A stretch of 64,000 nt of DNA from Burkholderiales bacterium C2 (GCA_005503085.1 SCOI01000018.1:62001-126000), one strand, 5' to 3'; shown: positions 32,613-41,496, numbered from the stretch's first letter. Notes: generated from the sequence alone by a model not told the origin. Translations and numbers: made by a program.

Positions 32613-33536
32613 ATGAACTCGCTGCTTGAACTGCGCCATCTGAAGACCCTGCTGGCCCTGCGCGAAGCCGGCAATCTGTCGCGCGCGGCCCAGCTGCTGA
32701 ACCTGACCCAGTCGGCGCTGTCGCATCAGCTGAAGGGCCTGGAGGCGCACTACGGCATCGGCCTGTTCGAGCGCAAGTCCAGCCCGCTGGTCTTTGGTGC
32801 GGCCGGCCAGCGCCTGCTGCGCCTGGCCGATGCGGTGCTGCCCCTGGTCGACGAGGCCGAGCGGGAGGTGCGGCGTCTGGTGGACGGCTCGGCCGGCACG
32901 CTGCGCATCGCGGTCGAATGCCATACCTGCTTCGACTGGCTGATGCCGGCGATGGACGCCTTCCGCGCCCGCTGGCCCGAGGTCGAGCTCGATATCGTCT
33001 CGGGCTTCCATGCCGACCCGGTGGGCCTGCTGCATCAGGACCGCGCCGAACTGGCCATCGTCTCCGAGGTCGATGCCGACGAGTCAGGCGTGGCCGTGCA
33101 TCCGCTGTTCAGCTTCGAGATCGTGGCCCTCTTGCCCAAGGGCCATGAGCTGCTGGCCCGGCCCTGGCTGGAGGCGCAGGACTTCGCGCCGCACACGCTG
33201 ATCACCTACCCGGTGCCCGACGAGATGCTGGACCTGGTGCGGCGCGTGCTGGCCCCGGCCGGCGTGACGCCGCCGCGGCGCAGCACCGAGCTGACCGTCG
33301 CGATGCTGCAGCTGGTGGCCAGCGGCCGCGGCCTGGCGGCGCTGCCGCTGTGGGCGGTCGAGAGCTACCTGGCGCGCGGCTATCTGGCGCGCCAGCGCAT
33401 CGGCGAGGCCGGGCTGACCGGCAGGCTCTATGCCGTCAGCACCGAGGCCCTGGCCCGCAAACCCTTTCTCGCGGACTTCGTGCGCATCATGCGCGAGACC
33501 TCGCTGCTGAACCTGCCGGGCGTGAGTCTGCTGTGA
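32613..33536 (+). CDS. metR: LysR-family activator of methionine biosynthesis
   Basis: A 307-residue LysR-type regulator. The HTH is LLELRHLKTLLALREAG then QSALSHQLKGLEAHYG, close to the enteric MetR start, and the effector domain has the MetR-like IAVECHTCFDWLMPAMDAF. Homocysteine is the coinducer in known MetR proteins. The start is set at MNSLLELRH because its alignment with MetR begins here and the upstream ATGs lie within the MetR box. Divergent from metE; its stop overlaps the next gene (GTGA). Confidence 0.93.
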   Translation: MNSLLELRHLKTLLALREAGNLSRAAQLLNLTQSALSHQLKGLEAHYGIGLFERKSSPLVFGAAGQRLLRLADAVLPLVDEAEREVRRLVDGSAGTLRIAVECHTCFDWLMPAMDAFRARWPEVELDIVSGFHADPVGLLHQDRAELAIVSEVDADESGVAVHPLFSFEIVALLPKGHELLARPWLEAQDFAPHTLITYPVPDEMLDLVRRVLAPAGVTPPRRSTELTVAMLQLVASGRGLAALPLWAVESYLARGYLARQRIGEAGLTGRLYAVSTEALARKPFLADFVRIMRETSLLNLPGVSLL

Positions 33537-34279
33537 TCAGGGAGGGCAGCGCATCGCGGCGGCCGCAGCACTGGCAGGGTGGGTTGGAGATTGCCCCGGC
33601 CTGCGCGGTCTGGCGTGGCGTGGCCGGTGACAGCCTGCTGCACCGGCACACGGCGGCGCAGGCGGTGCTGGCCCGGCAAGGCCTGGCGGTGGTGGAGGAC
33701 CGGCACGGCCGGCGTTGCGAAGCGGCCTGTGTGCTGATCGAGCCGATGCAATGGCATCGCCTGCCCCTGGGCGCCGATGTGACCCTGGTGTTTCTGGAGC
33801 CCTGGGTGCCGGCCAGTCAGGTGCTGGCCCAATCGATTCTGCCGGCCGGCTTCGAGGCGGCGCTGGCCAATGCGCTGTGCCTGAGCGAGCTGGCAACGCC
33901 GACCCAGCAAGCCTCCTTCTGGCAGCGCTGGTTGGCCCGGCGCGAGCCCAATGGCGCCGATCGCGCCGATGGCGAATGGCTGGCGCGCGCCTGCCACTTC
34001 ATCGAGCAGCGCCTGGGCGACGGTCGGCTGGCGCTGGGCGATCTGGCCGCGCATATGGGCTTGTCGAGCGAGCATCTGCGCCATCGCTTTGCGCAGGCAT
34101 CGGGTCTGCCCTTCAAGCGCTATGTGCTGTGGCGCCGGCTGCGGCTGGCCGGCCAGGCTCTGGCCGCCGGGCAGGGCGCCACGGCGGCGGCCCATCAGGC
34201 CGGCTTTGCCGATGCCGCCCATCTGGCCCGCACGCTGAAGGCGATGTTCGGCGTCACGGCCTCGCAGATCCGGGCCTAG
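33533..34279 (+). CDS. AraC-family transcriptional regulator
   Basis: A 248-residue regulator. The C-terminal two-HTH AraC domain spans about residues 150-248: DLAAHMGLSSEHLRHRFAQA then FKRYVLWRRLRLA and AGFADAAHLARTLKAMFGV. The N-terminal 140 residues look like a cupin-type sensor; the ligand is unknown. The GTG start overlaps the metR stop, so it is likely co-transcribed with metR, although a role in methionine control is not implied by the sequence. Convergent 4-base overlap with the sterol-desaturase gene. Confidence 0.88.
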   Translation: MIREGSASRRPQHWQGGLEIAPACAVWRGVAGDSLLHRHTAAQAVLARQGLAVVEDRHGRRCEAACVLIEPMQWHRLPLGADVTLVFLEPWVPASQVLAQSILPAGFEAALANALCLSELATPTQQASFWQRWLARREPNGADRADGEWLARACHFIEQRLGDGRLALGDLAAHMGLSSEHLRHRFAQASGLPFKRYVLWRRLRLAGQALAAGQGATAAAHQAGFADAAHLARTLKAMFGVTASQIRA

Positions 34280-35127
34280 CGCCAGGGCGCCAGCAGCTGC
34301 GCCAGATAGCTTTTCGGATAGTCGGGCGCGGTGCCGATGCCGAAGTCCCCGGGCCGGAAGCGGCGGCCCGGCTCGTCGTGGGCGCTGCCCAGCAGGCGGT
34401 CCCACAGCGTCGTGAACAGGCCGAAGTTCACATCGCCGGTGCCCGCCCATTTGAGATGGTGAAAGCGGTGCACCGGCGCCAGCGCCAGCAGGTGCCGCAG
34501 CGCGCCGATGCGCATATCGACATTGGCATGCTGCAGCAGCAATTGCAGCGCCACCGAGAAGGCCAGCAAGGCCGCCACCTGCTGAGGCAGGCCCAGCAGC
34601 AGCAGCGGCGCCGTGCCGGCCGCAGTCTCGATGGCCAGATGCACCGGGTGTTTCATCAGCCCGTTGAAGCCATACAGGCGCTCGACCGAATGATGAACCG
34701 CATGAAAGCGCCACAGCCACGGCAGGCGGTGGCTGGCCCAATGCGTCAGCGTGATGCCGGCATCGGCCACCAGCAGGGCCAGCAGCCATTGCAGGGCCAG
34801 CGGCCAGTCCGTCGGCCATATCGAGGGCCAGGGTCGAAGCGCGGCCAGCAGCGGAATGGCCAGCACGCCCATCAGGCTCAGGCCTTCGTTCACCAGGGCA
34901 TGGGCGGTGTCGCGCCAGCGGTCGCCATGCGCCTGGTTCCAGCGCGGCTCATAAGGGATCCAGCGCTCGGCAAGAAAGGAGCAGGCCACCGCGCCGAGCA
35001 GCAGGGGCAGCAGCGCGATGCCGGGCCCGCCCCGCATCAGCAGGGTCAGCGCGGCGGCATTCCAGCCGATCAGCATCAGCGGTGCATAGATCCGCTTGAG
35101 CAACAAGAAATTCACAAGACGCTCCAC
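34276..35127 (-). CDS. Sterol desaturase / fatty acid hydroxylase superfamily protein
   Basis: A 283-residue membrane protein with a di-iron His cluster: HWASH, HAVHHSVE, a later GLMKHPVH, and VHRFHHLKW. These match the eight-His layout of the fatty acid hydroxylase superfamily. Hydrophobic segments are at about residues 10-50, 75-100 and 160-185. The substrate is probably a lipid, but neither sterol nor chain length can be told. It stands alone; 108 bases to the next gene on the same strand hold nothing I recognise. Confidence 0.87.
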   Translation of the reverse strand: MERLVNFLLLKRIYAPLMLIGWNAAALTLLMRGGPGIALLPLLLGAVACSFLAERWIPYEPRWNQAHGDRWRDTAHALVNEGLSLMGVLAIPLLAALRPWPSIWPTDWPLALQWLLALLVADAGITLTHWASHRLPWLWRFHAVHHSVERLYGFNGLMKHPVHLAIETAAGTAPLLLLGLPQQVAALLAFSVALQLLLQHANVDMRIGALRHLLALAPVHRFHHLKWAGTGDVNFGLFTTLWDRLLGSAHDEPGRRFRPGDFGIGTAPDYPKSYLAQLLAPWR

Positions 35128-35235
35128 AGGGTTCAGGAGCGCCCATGGTGTCGATCGGCGGCTGCCCTGTCTTGAACGCAGCGGCTGCCTCGACAGGGTC
35201 GCCGCACCGGCGGTCTCTGGCTGCGCGCCCCGTCC

Positions 35236-35670
35236 TCAGCGCGTCAGGGCCTCCGGCTCCGCTTGCCGCTGCCGGGGCCGCAGCGCGCTGGGGCGGCCCT
35301 GCGCGTCCACGGCCACCATCTCGAAGCTGCCGCGCAGCACCTCGCCGGGCCGCGTGCCCGGCGCCGCGTCCAGCGCGGCCCGCACCTCGACCGTCAGCGA
35401 GCTGCGGCCCACCCGGCTGACCCGGGCATGCAGATGCAGCAGGGCGCCCACCGGCACCGGGGCGACGAAGTCGATGCGCGAGGCGCCGGCCATCACGACC
35501 GCCTGCTGCGCGAAGCCGGCCGCCGCGAGGTAGGCGGTCTTGCCCAGCAGGGCCAGGGCCTGCGGGCCGAACAGCGTGCCGTAGTGGTTGGCCTGGGCCG
35601 GCAGCACCAGCTCGGTCAGTCGCAGTTCCTTGGTCGGTGTTGCAGCCAGGCCGCTGATCCAGTCATTCAT
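35236..35670 (-). CDS. Acyl-CoA thioesterase (hotdog, YciA/BFIT-like)
   Basis: A 144-residue hotdog thioesterase. The start MNDWISGLAATPTKELRLTE leads to the active segment ANHYGTLFGPQALALLGKTA, with the Asn and the Gly-rich turn of the acyl-CoA hydrolase family (where many have D at the following position, here Q/K). It ends in a charged tail. It is divergent from a ScfR/RamB-type regulator with a repeat-rich 119-base gap, so its control by that regulator is likely. Hydrolysis of short acyl-CoA is inferred. Confidence 0.85.
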   Translation of the reverse strand: MNDWISGLAATPTKELRLTELVLPAQANHYGTLFGPQALALLGKTAYLAAAGFAQQAVVMAGASRIDFVAPVPVGALLHLHARVSRVGRSSLTVEVRAALDAAPGTRPGEVLRGSFEMVAVDAQGRPSALRPRQRQAEPEALTR

Positions 35671-35694
35671 GGGGGATTCCGGGGTTTTGATATT

Positions 35695-35784
35695 CGCAAT
35701 ATTTGCATTTGGGTATGCTGGCAACAAGAGCTGAACTGGCCAATGTTTGCGATGTGATCTGGCTAAATTTGCATTGTTTGCGAA
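35695..35784. promoter_or_regulatory. TTTGC-type repeats between thioesterase and ScfR-like gene
   Basis: In this AT-rich gap TTTGC occurs at 35702-35706, 35746-35750, 35768-35772 and 35777-35781, and its inverse CGCAA at 35695-35699. AATTTGCATTGTTTGCGAA just before the regulator start contains two of them. RamB-type regulators, which belong to the same family as the adjacent gene, bind AA/GTTTGCAAA-like sites, so these are candidate operators for autoregulation and thioesterase control. Confidence 0.55.
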
Positions 35785-35789
35785 GGTGA

Positions 35790-37214
35790 ATGACGGTGCG
35801 CAAGACCTTTCTCGGTGTGAAGCTGAAGACGCTGCGCGAGCAGCGCGGCCTGACCCAGGCGGCGCTGGCCCAGGCGCTGGCGCTGTCGCCCAGCTATCTG
35901 AACCAGCTGGAGAACAACCAGCGCCCGCTGACCGTGCCGGTGCTGCTGCGCCTGCAGTCGGCGCTGGGCGTGGATCTGCAGTTCTTCTCTGAGGACGACG
36001 AGGCGCGCCTGACCGCGCAGCTGCACGAAATCGTGGCCGAGACCGCCCTGCCGGAAGGAGTGCCGGATGCCGAGTTGCGCACGCTGGCGCAGCAGATGCC
36101 GGGGCTGTCACAGCTGCTGATACGGCTGCATGGCCGGGCGCGGGCCGCCGAGGAGCGCATCGCCACGCTGGCCGTCGGCCTCGGCGAGCGCGGCGAGGAG
36201 CAGCTGCCGGGCCAGCAGCCGCATGAGGCGGTGCGCGATTTCTTCTATGCCCGCCACAACTACATGGCCGCGCTCGACGAGGCCGCCGAGGCCTGCCATG
36301 AACAGCTGCTGGCCGAGGGGCCGCCGGGCGCCGACCTGGCGGCGCTGCTGGAAGCGCGCCTGGCGACGCGGCACCGCGTCAGCGTCCAGACCCTGAGCGC
36401 CGAGCAGGCGCCGCTGCGCCGCTACGAGCCGGCCCGGCGCCTGCTGCAGCTCAGCGACGGCGCGACACCCGGCCAGCGCGCCTTCCAGCTGGCCACCCAG
36501 CTGGCCTATCTGGAGGCCGAGTCGCTGATACAGGCGACCGCCGATGAGGGCCGCTTCGCCAGTGGCGAGGCCAAGGCCCTGGCCCGCATCGGCCTGGCCA
36601 GTTATTACGCCGGCGCCCTGGTCCTGCCCTATGGCCGCTTCCTGGCGGCGGCCCAGGCGCTGCGCTACGACATCGCGCTGCTGGCCCAGCGCTTTGGCGT
36701 CAGCTTCGAGACCGTCTGCCACCGGCTCTCGACTCTGCAGCGCCCGCAGGCACGCGGCCTGCCGTTTTTCTTTGTGCGGGTCGACCGCGCTGGCAATATC
36801 TCCAAGCGCCAGTCGGCCACCGATTTCCATTTCTCGCGCAGCGGCGGCACCTGCCCGCTGTGGACGGTCTACGAAGCCTTTGCCCAGCCGGCTCAGGTCT
36901 TGACCCAGCTGGCCGCGATGCCCGATGGCCGCCGCTATCTGTGGATTGCGCGCAGCGAGCGCCGCCAGAGCGGCGGCTACCGCTCGCCAGCGCGCAGCTT
37001 CTCGATCGGCCTGGGTGTGGACATCCGCCACGCGGCCCAGCTGGTCTATGCCCAGGGCCTGGATCTGAGCGACCCGGGCAGCGCCACGCCGATAGGCCCC
37101 GGCTGCAAGCTCTGCGAGCGCCAGGGCTGCGCCCAGCGCGCCTTTCCGGCGCTGGGGCGGCGCCTGCGCATCGACGAGGGCGAGCGCTTGCGCGAGCCCT
37201 ATGCGGCCGCTTGA
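35790..37214 (+). CDS. ScfR/RamB-type short-chain fatty acyl transcriptional regulator
   Basis: A 474-residue regulator. Residues about 8-65 form an XRE-type HTH (LKTLREQRGLTQAALAQALA, PSYLNQLENNQRPL). A central IrrE/ImmA-like region and the C-terminal domain with the Cys cluster PGCKLCERQGCAQRAFPALG are typical of the family that senses acyl-CoA or related metabolites and controls acetate, propionate or glyoxylate genes. No isocitrate lyase or methylcitrate genes are adjacent; a thioesterase is divergent. Confidence 0.87.
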   Translation: MTVRKTFLGVKLKTLREQRGLTQAALAQALALSPSYLNQLENNQRPLTVPVLLRLQSALGVDLQFFSEDDEARLTAQLHEIVAETALPEGVPDAELRTLAQQMPGLSQLLIRLHGRARAAEERIATLAVGLGERGEEQLPGQQPHEAVRDFFYARHNYMAALDEAAEACHEQLLAEGPPGADLAALLEARLATRHRVSVQTLSAEQAPLRRYEPARRLLQLSDGATPGQRAFQLATQLAYLEAESLIQATADEGRFASGEAKALARIGLASYYAGALVLPYGRFLAAAQALRYDIALLAQRFGVSFETVCHRLSTLQRPQARGLPFFFVRVDRAGNISKRQSATDFHFSRSGGTCPLWTVYEAFAQPAQVLTQLAAMPDGRRYLWIARSERRQSGGYRSPARSFSIGLGVDIRHAAQLVYAQGLDLSDPGSATPIGPGCKLCERQGCAQRAFPALGRRLRIDEGERLREPYAAA

Positions 37215-37222
37215 GCGGAATC

Positions 37223-37234
37223 GAACGACCGTTC
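37223..37234. promoter_or_regulatory. Second copy of the GAACG-CGTTC operator
   Basis: GAACGACCGTTC, with the same flanks (18 identical bases) as the site at 23296, 77 bases before the oxidoreductase start. It is followed by six T residues, so it could also help to end the upstream transcript, but the 5-bp stem is short and the identical copy at the beta-oxidation operon favours an operator. Confidence 0.68.
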
Positions 37235-37311
37235 TTTTTTGTCACCCATGAGACGCCCGAGGTCCGAGCGTCCGTGATTCAATCGGCGCTCTTGCATTCG
37301 AGGAGCCCGCC

Positions 37312-38328
37312 ATGACCGTCAACCGCCAGATTCAACTCGCGTCGCGCCCGCAGGGCGAGCCGAGCACCGACAACTTCAAGCTGGTCGAGGTGGCGCTGCC
37401 GGCGCTGGCCGAGGGCCAGGTGCTGGTGCGCAACCACTACCTGAGCCTGGACCCCTATATGCGCGGCCGCATGAACGAGGGCAAGAGCTATGCCCAGCCG
37501 CAGCCGCTCAATGAGGTGATGATTGGCGGCACGGTCGGCGAGGTGGTCGAGTCGAAGAACGCCGCCTTCAAGCCCGGCGACAAGGTGGTCGGCATGGGCG
37601 GCTGGCAGGAGTACCAGCTGGTCGATGCGAGCCAGCGCGGCGTGCTGCAGAAGGTGGACACCAGCCACATCCCGCTGTCGGCCTATCTGGGCGCGGTAGG
37701 CATGCCCGGCGTGACCGGCTGGTATGGCCTGGTCAAGATCATCAACCCCAAGGCCGGCGAGACCGTCGTCGTCAGTGCCGCCAGCGGTGCGGTCGGGGGC
37801 GCGGTGGGCCAGCTGGCCAAGGTGCGCGGCGCCCGTGCGGTGGGCATCGCCGGCGGCCCTGACAAATGCCGCCAGGTGGTCGAGGAGCTGGGCTTTGACG
37901 AGTGCATCGACTACAAGCAGCACCGGGACGTCAAGAGCCTGTCGGCCGCGCTGAAGGCGGCCTGCCCGAATGGCATCGACGGCTATTTCGAGAACGTCGG
38001 CGGCATGATTCTGGACGCGGTGATGCTGCGCGCGAACGCCTTCAGTCGCATCGCGATGTGCGGCATGATCTCCGGCTACAACGGCGAGCCGATCCCGATG
38101 AGCGCGCCCCAGCTGATTCTGGTGAACCGCATGAAGATCGAGGGCTTCATCGTCAGCGAGCATATGGAGCTCTGGCCCGAGGCGCTGAAGGAGCTGGGCG
38201 GCCTGGTGGCCACCGGCAAGCTGAAGTACCGCGAGTCGGTGGCCCAGGGCCTGGATGCCGCGCCCGAGGCCTTTCTGGGCCTGCTGAAGGGCAAGAACTT
38301 CGGCAAGCAGCTGGTCAAGCTGATCTGA
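37312..38328 (+). CDS. NADP-dependent oxidoreductase (CurA / leukotriene B4 dehydrogenase-like)
   Basis: A 338-residue zinc-free medium-chain reductase. It has the family segments NHYLSLDPYMRGRM, GMPGVTGWYGL, and the NADP motif VSAASGAVGGAVGQLAK. The bound-zinc Cys residues of alcohol dehydrogenases are missing, as expected. Family members reduce enals, enones and similar double bonds. The upstream operator is the same as that of the beta-oxidation operon, so it probably belongs to the fatty-acid regulon. elaA overlaps its stop. Confidence 0.9.
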   Translation: MTVNRQIQLASRPQGEPSTDNFKLVEVALPALAEGQVLVRNHYLSLDPYMRGRMNEGKSYAQPQPLNEVMIGGTVGEVVESKNAAFKPGDKVVGMGGWQEYQLVDASQRGVLQKVDTSHIPLSAYLGAVGMPGVTGWYGLVKIINPKAGETVVVSAASGAVGGAVGQLAKVRGARAVGIAGGPDKCRQVVEELGFDECIDYKQHRDVKSLSAALKAACPNGIDGYFENVGGMILDAVMLRANAFSRIAMCGMISGYNGEPIPMSAPQLILVNRMKIEGFIVSEHMELWPEALKELGGLVATGKLKYRESVAQGLDAAPEAFLGLLKGKNFGKQLVKLI

Positions 38329-38801
38329 TGGCGATGCGCTGGCATTGCGAGCGCTTCGAGGCGCTGAGTGCATCGGCGCTCTACGCGCTGCTGTCGCTGC
38401 GGTCCCAGGTCTTTGTGCTGGAGCAGCGCTGCGTCTATCTGGACCCCGACGGGCTCGACCCACAGTGCTGGCATCTGCAGGGGCGTGGCGCGCAGGATGG
38501 GCTGCAGGCCTATGCCCGGCTGCTGCCGCCGCTGCTGAAAGGGCCGCAGCAGACGCTGCCGATGATTGGCCGCGTCGTCACCGCGAGCAGCGCGCGCGGC
38601 GCCGGCCAGGGCCGGGCGCTGATGCAGCAGGCGATCGCCGAATGCGCGCGGCTGTGGCCGGGGCAGGGCATTGACATCGGCGCGCAAGCCCATCTGCAGG
38701 GTTTCTATGCCAGCCTCGGTTTCGTGCCGAGCTCGGCGCCCTATGACGAGGACGGCATCGCCCATATCGATATGAGACGCGCAGCAGGAGACCCGGCATG
38801 A
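38328..38801 (+). CDS. elaA: GNAT acetyltransferase, ElaA type
   Basis: A 157-residue acetyltransferase. The N-terminal LYALLSLRSQVFVLEQRC with YLDPDGLDPQCWH is the ElaA hallmark, and the acetyl-CoA motif is RVVTASSARGAGQGRALMQ. The ATG at 38328 shares the last base of the previous stop (TGATG). The biological substrate of ElaA proteins is unknown. Its stop overlaps the following SDR start (ATGA), giving a three-gene coupled unit. Confidence 0.88.
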   Translation: MAMRWHCERFEALSASALYALLSLRSQVFVLEQRCVYLDPDGLDPQCWHLQGRGAQDGLQAYARLLPPLLKGPQQTLPMIGRVVTASSARGAGQGRALMQQAIAECARLWPGQGIDIGAQAHLQGFYASLGFVPSSAPYDEDGIAHIDMRRAAGDPA

Positions 38802-39694
38802 AGACTTACCAGGGCCGCACGGCCGTGATCACCGGCGCCGGCTCGGGCTTCGGCCTGGAGGTGGCGCGCCTGGCCGCCGCGCGCGGCATGAATCTGGTGC
38901 TCTGCGATGTGCAGGCCGATGCGCTGGACAAGGCCGCGGCCGAGTTCGGCGATCACCCGCTGCTGGCGCGGCGGGTCGACGTGTCCAAGGCCGCCGAGAT
39001 GGAGGCGCTGGCGGCCGCCGTCCGGGCCCGCTTCGGCGCGCCGCACTTTGTCTTCAACAATGCCGGCGTCGGTTCCGGCGGCCTGGTCTGGGAGAACAGC
39101 CTGGCCGACTGGGACTGGGTGCTGGGCGTCAATCTGATGGGCGTGGTCCATGGCCTGCGCCTGTTCACGCCGATGATGCTGGAGGCCGCCGCCGCCGACC
39201 CGTCTTACGAGGGTCATATCGTCAACACCGCCTCGATGGCCGGCATGCTCAATGCGCCGAATATGGGCGTCTACAACGTCTCCAAGCATGCGGTGGTGTC
39301 CTTGAGCGAGACCCTCTATCAAGACCTGGCCCTGGTGACCGAGCAGATCCATTGCTCGGTGCTGTGCCCCTTCTTCGTGCCCACCGGCATCTCGCAAAGC
39401 CATCGCAACCGGCCCGGCGAGCTGGCCTCGGCGAAGCCAACCAAGAGCCAGCTGATCGGCCAGGCGATGAGCGACAAGGCGGTGTCCTCCGGCAAGATCA
39501 CCGCCGCCGAGGTCGCGGCCATGGTGTTCGCGGCGCTGGACGAGGAGCGCTTCTACGTCTTCAGCCACCCGCGCTCGCTGGCCGGTGTGCAGACCCGCAT
39601 GGAGGATGTGATGCAGCTGCGCAATCCGACCGACCCCTTCAAGGACAAGCCCGAGCTGGGTCAGCAGCTGAAGGCGGCGCTGCGCCAGGCGTGA
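38798..39694 (+). CDS. SDR-family oxidoreductase
   Basis: A 298-residue short-chain dehydrogenase with the cofactor motif ITGAGSGFGLEVARLA, FNNAGVGSGGLVW, and the catalytic Ser in NTASMAG and Tyr/Lys in VYNVSKHAVV. The C-terminal 100 residues are longer than in FabG and fit the family of SDRs with a substrate-capping tail. The substrate is unknown. It may work with the CurA-type reductase on the same transcript. Confidence 0.9.
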   Translation: MKTYQGRTAVITGAGSGFGLEVARLAAARGMNLVLCDVQADALDKAAAEFGDHPLLARRVDVSKAAEMEALAAAVRARFGAPHFVFNNAGVGSGGLVWENSLADWDWVLGVNLMGVVHGLRLFTPMMLEAAAADPSYEGHIVNTASMAGMLNAPNMGVYNVSKHAVVSLSETLYQDLALVTEQIHCSVLCPFFVPTGISQSHRNRPGELASAKPTKSQLIGQAMSDKAVSSGKITAAEVAAMVFAALDEERFYVFSHPRSLAGVQTRMEDVMQLRNPTDPFKDKPELGQQLKAALRQA

Positions 39695-39769
39695 CATTGT
39701 TGCCGCTGGCGCGGCGCTGAACACCGGCGGTCCTGGCCGACCGGCGCCCTCGGGCCGCACAATCGGGCT

Positions 39770-41455
39770 GTGCAGGTCCGCTCCCTTGTTTCCTTTCTCG
39801 CTCTGGCCGCCCGGCTCATGCTGCTGGGCGGGCTGCTGCTTGGCGGACTGGCGGCCCTGGCCGAGGACAGACCCTGGCTGACGGCCGAGGAGCGCGCCTG
39901 GATTGCTCAGCAGCGGGTGCTGCGGGTCGCCAGCACGCCCAGCTACGGGCCCTTCACCTTTGTCGATGCCGAGGGGCGCTTGCGCGGCCTGTCGGTCGAC
40001 TATGTCTCGCGCCTCAACGAGCTCAGCGGCCTGCGGCTGGAGTTTGTCGCGCCCCAGCCCTTTGCCCGCAATATGGAGGCGCTGCGCGCCGGCGAGCTGG
40101 ACCTGCTGATGTCGCTGCGCGAGACGCCGGAGCGGGCCGAGTTCATGGGTTTCACCCGTCCCTATGTTTCGGTGCCGGTGGTGCTGTTGCGCCGGGTCGG
40201 CAGCGAGCGCCAGGCGCTGATGCCTGGCGAGCCGGTCTCGGTCGGCCAGGGTTTTGCGGCCGCCGACTTCCTGCGCCAGCGCTATCCCGACAACCCGCAG
40301 CAAGTCGAGACCGACGACAAAAGCATGCTGCGCCGGCTGGCCAGTGGCGAGATCGACGCGGCCGTGATGGACCTGGCCAGCGCCACCTTCCAGATTCGCG
40401 GCGAGGGCATAGGCAATCTGCGCGTGCAGGGCGATGTCGGCTATGCCTACGAGCTGGGCATAGGCTACCGGCGCGAGCTGGCCCTACTGGGCCGCATTCT
40501 CGACAAGACCCTGGCCCGCATCGACGCGGCCGAGCGCCAGGCCATGGTGGACCGCTGGATCTCGCTGCAGGCCGAGCGCAGCCCCTGGCAGCGCCGCCTG
40601 CTGCTGGCCGCCGCCGCGGCGCTGGCCCTGGTGCTGCTGGGTCTCGGCCTGGTGCTGCTGTGGAACCGGGCGCTGCAGCGCCAGGTGGTGGCGCGTACCG
40701 AGCAGCTGCGCGTCGAGCTGGCCGAGCGCCAGCGCCTGCAGGCTGCCGACCACGCCCGGGCGCTGGCCGAGGCCGCCAACCAGGCCAAGACCGAATTCAT
40801 GTCCCAGGCCAGCCACGAGCTGCGCACGCCGCTGAACGCGGTGCTGGGTTTCGCCCAGCTGCTCGGCGGCGACGCCCAGCACCCGCTGGACGCGCTGCAG
40901 CGCGAGCGCGTCGGCCATATCGATGCGGCGGCCCGCCATCTGCTGATCCTGATCGAGGACATGATGACCCTGTCGCGCATCGAGTCCGGCAGCCTGGCGG
41001 TGACGCCGCTGCCGCTGCAGGCCGGCCCGCTGCTGCGCCGCTGTGTCGAACTGGCCCGGCCGGCCGCTGCCTCGGCCGGCATCGAGCTGCGACTGGACGA
41101 GGCCCCGCTGCCGCTGGCCCAGGCCGATCCGGTGCGGCTGGAGCAGGTGCTGCACAACCTGCTGTCCAACGCGATCAAGTACAACCGCCCCGGCGGCTGG
41201 GTCCAGGTGCGGGCCTGGGCCGAGCCGGCGCGCGGCCTGCTGATCCAGGTGGCCGACAACGGCCTGGGCCTCAGCGCCGAGCAACTGGCCCAGCTGTTCC
41301 AGCCCTTCAACCGCCTGGGCCGCAGCGAGCAGCAGGGCACCGGCATCGGCCTGGTGATCAGCAAGCAGCTGATGGAGCGCATGGGCGGCCAGATCCGTGT
41401 CGAGAGCCAGGCCGGCCAGGGCAGCCGTTTCATCCTGGAGCTGCAGGCGAGCTGA
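39770..41455 (+). CDS. Sensor histidine kinase with periplasmic solute-binding domain
   Basis: A 561-residue kinase. A signal-anchor covers about residues 10-32; a bacterial extracellular solute-binding family 3 domain follows (about 48-265, RVLRVASTPSYGPFTFVD, ELDLLMSLRETPERAEFM); a TM segment lies near 275-300; then HisKA with the His in SQASHELRTPLNAVLGFAQL and HATPase with GTGIGLVISKQLMERMGG. It probably senses an amino-acid-like or small organic ligand. No response regulator is adjacent, so the partner is elsewhere. GTG 39770 is used; a later start (residue 17) is possible. Confidence 0.9.
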   Translation: MQVRSLVSFLALAARLMLLGGLLLGGLAALAEDRPWLTAEERAWIAQQRVLRVASTPSYGPFTFVDAEGRLRGLSVDYVSRLNELSGLRLEFVAPQPFARNMEALRAGELDLLMSLRETPERAEFMGFTRPYVSVPVVLLRRVGSERQALMPGEPVSVGQGFAAADFLRQRYPDNPQQVETDDKSMLRRLASGEIDAAVMDLASATFQIRGEGIGNLRVQGDVGYAYELGIGYRRELALLGRILDKTLARIDAAERQAMVDRWISLQAERSPWQRRLLLAAAAALALVLLGLGLVLLWNRALQRQVVARTEQLRVELAERQRLQAADHARALAEAANQAKTEFMSQASHELRTPLNAVLGFAQLLGGDAQHPLDALQRERVGHIDAAARHLLILIEDMMTLSRIESGSLAVTPLPLQAGPLLRRCVELARPAAASAGIELRLDEAPLPLAQADPVRLEQVLHNLLSNAIKYNRPGGWVQVRAWAEPARGLLIQVADNGLGLSAEQLAQLFQPFNRLGRSEQQGTGIGLVISKQLMERMGGQIRVESQAGQGSRFILELQAS

Positions 41456-41496
41456 TCTGGCACACTGCCGACCCCGCCATCCGACCGTCCGCCCCC

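Noticed and set aside
37218-37240. Palindrome plus T run as a terminator of the ScfR-like gene
   Set aside because: The stem is only 5 bp and the same palindrome with identical flanks occurs without T run at 23291, so an operator is the better reading.
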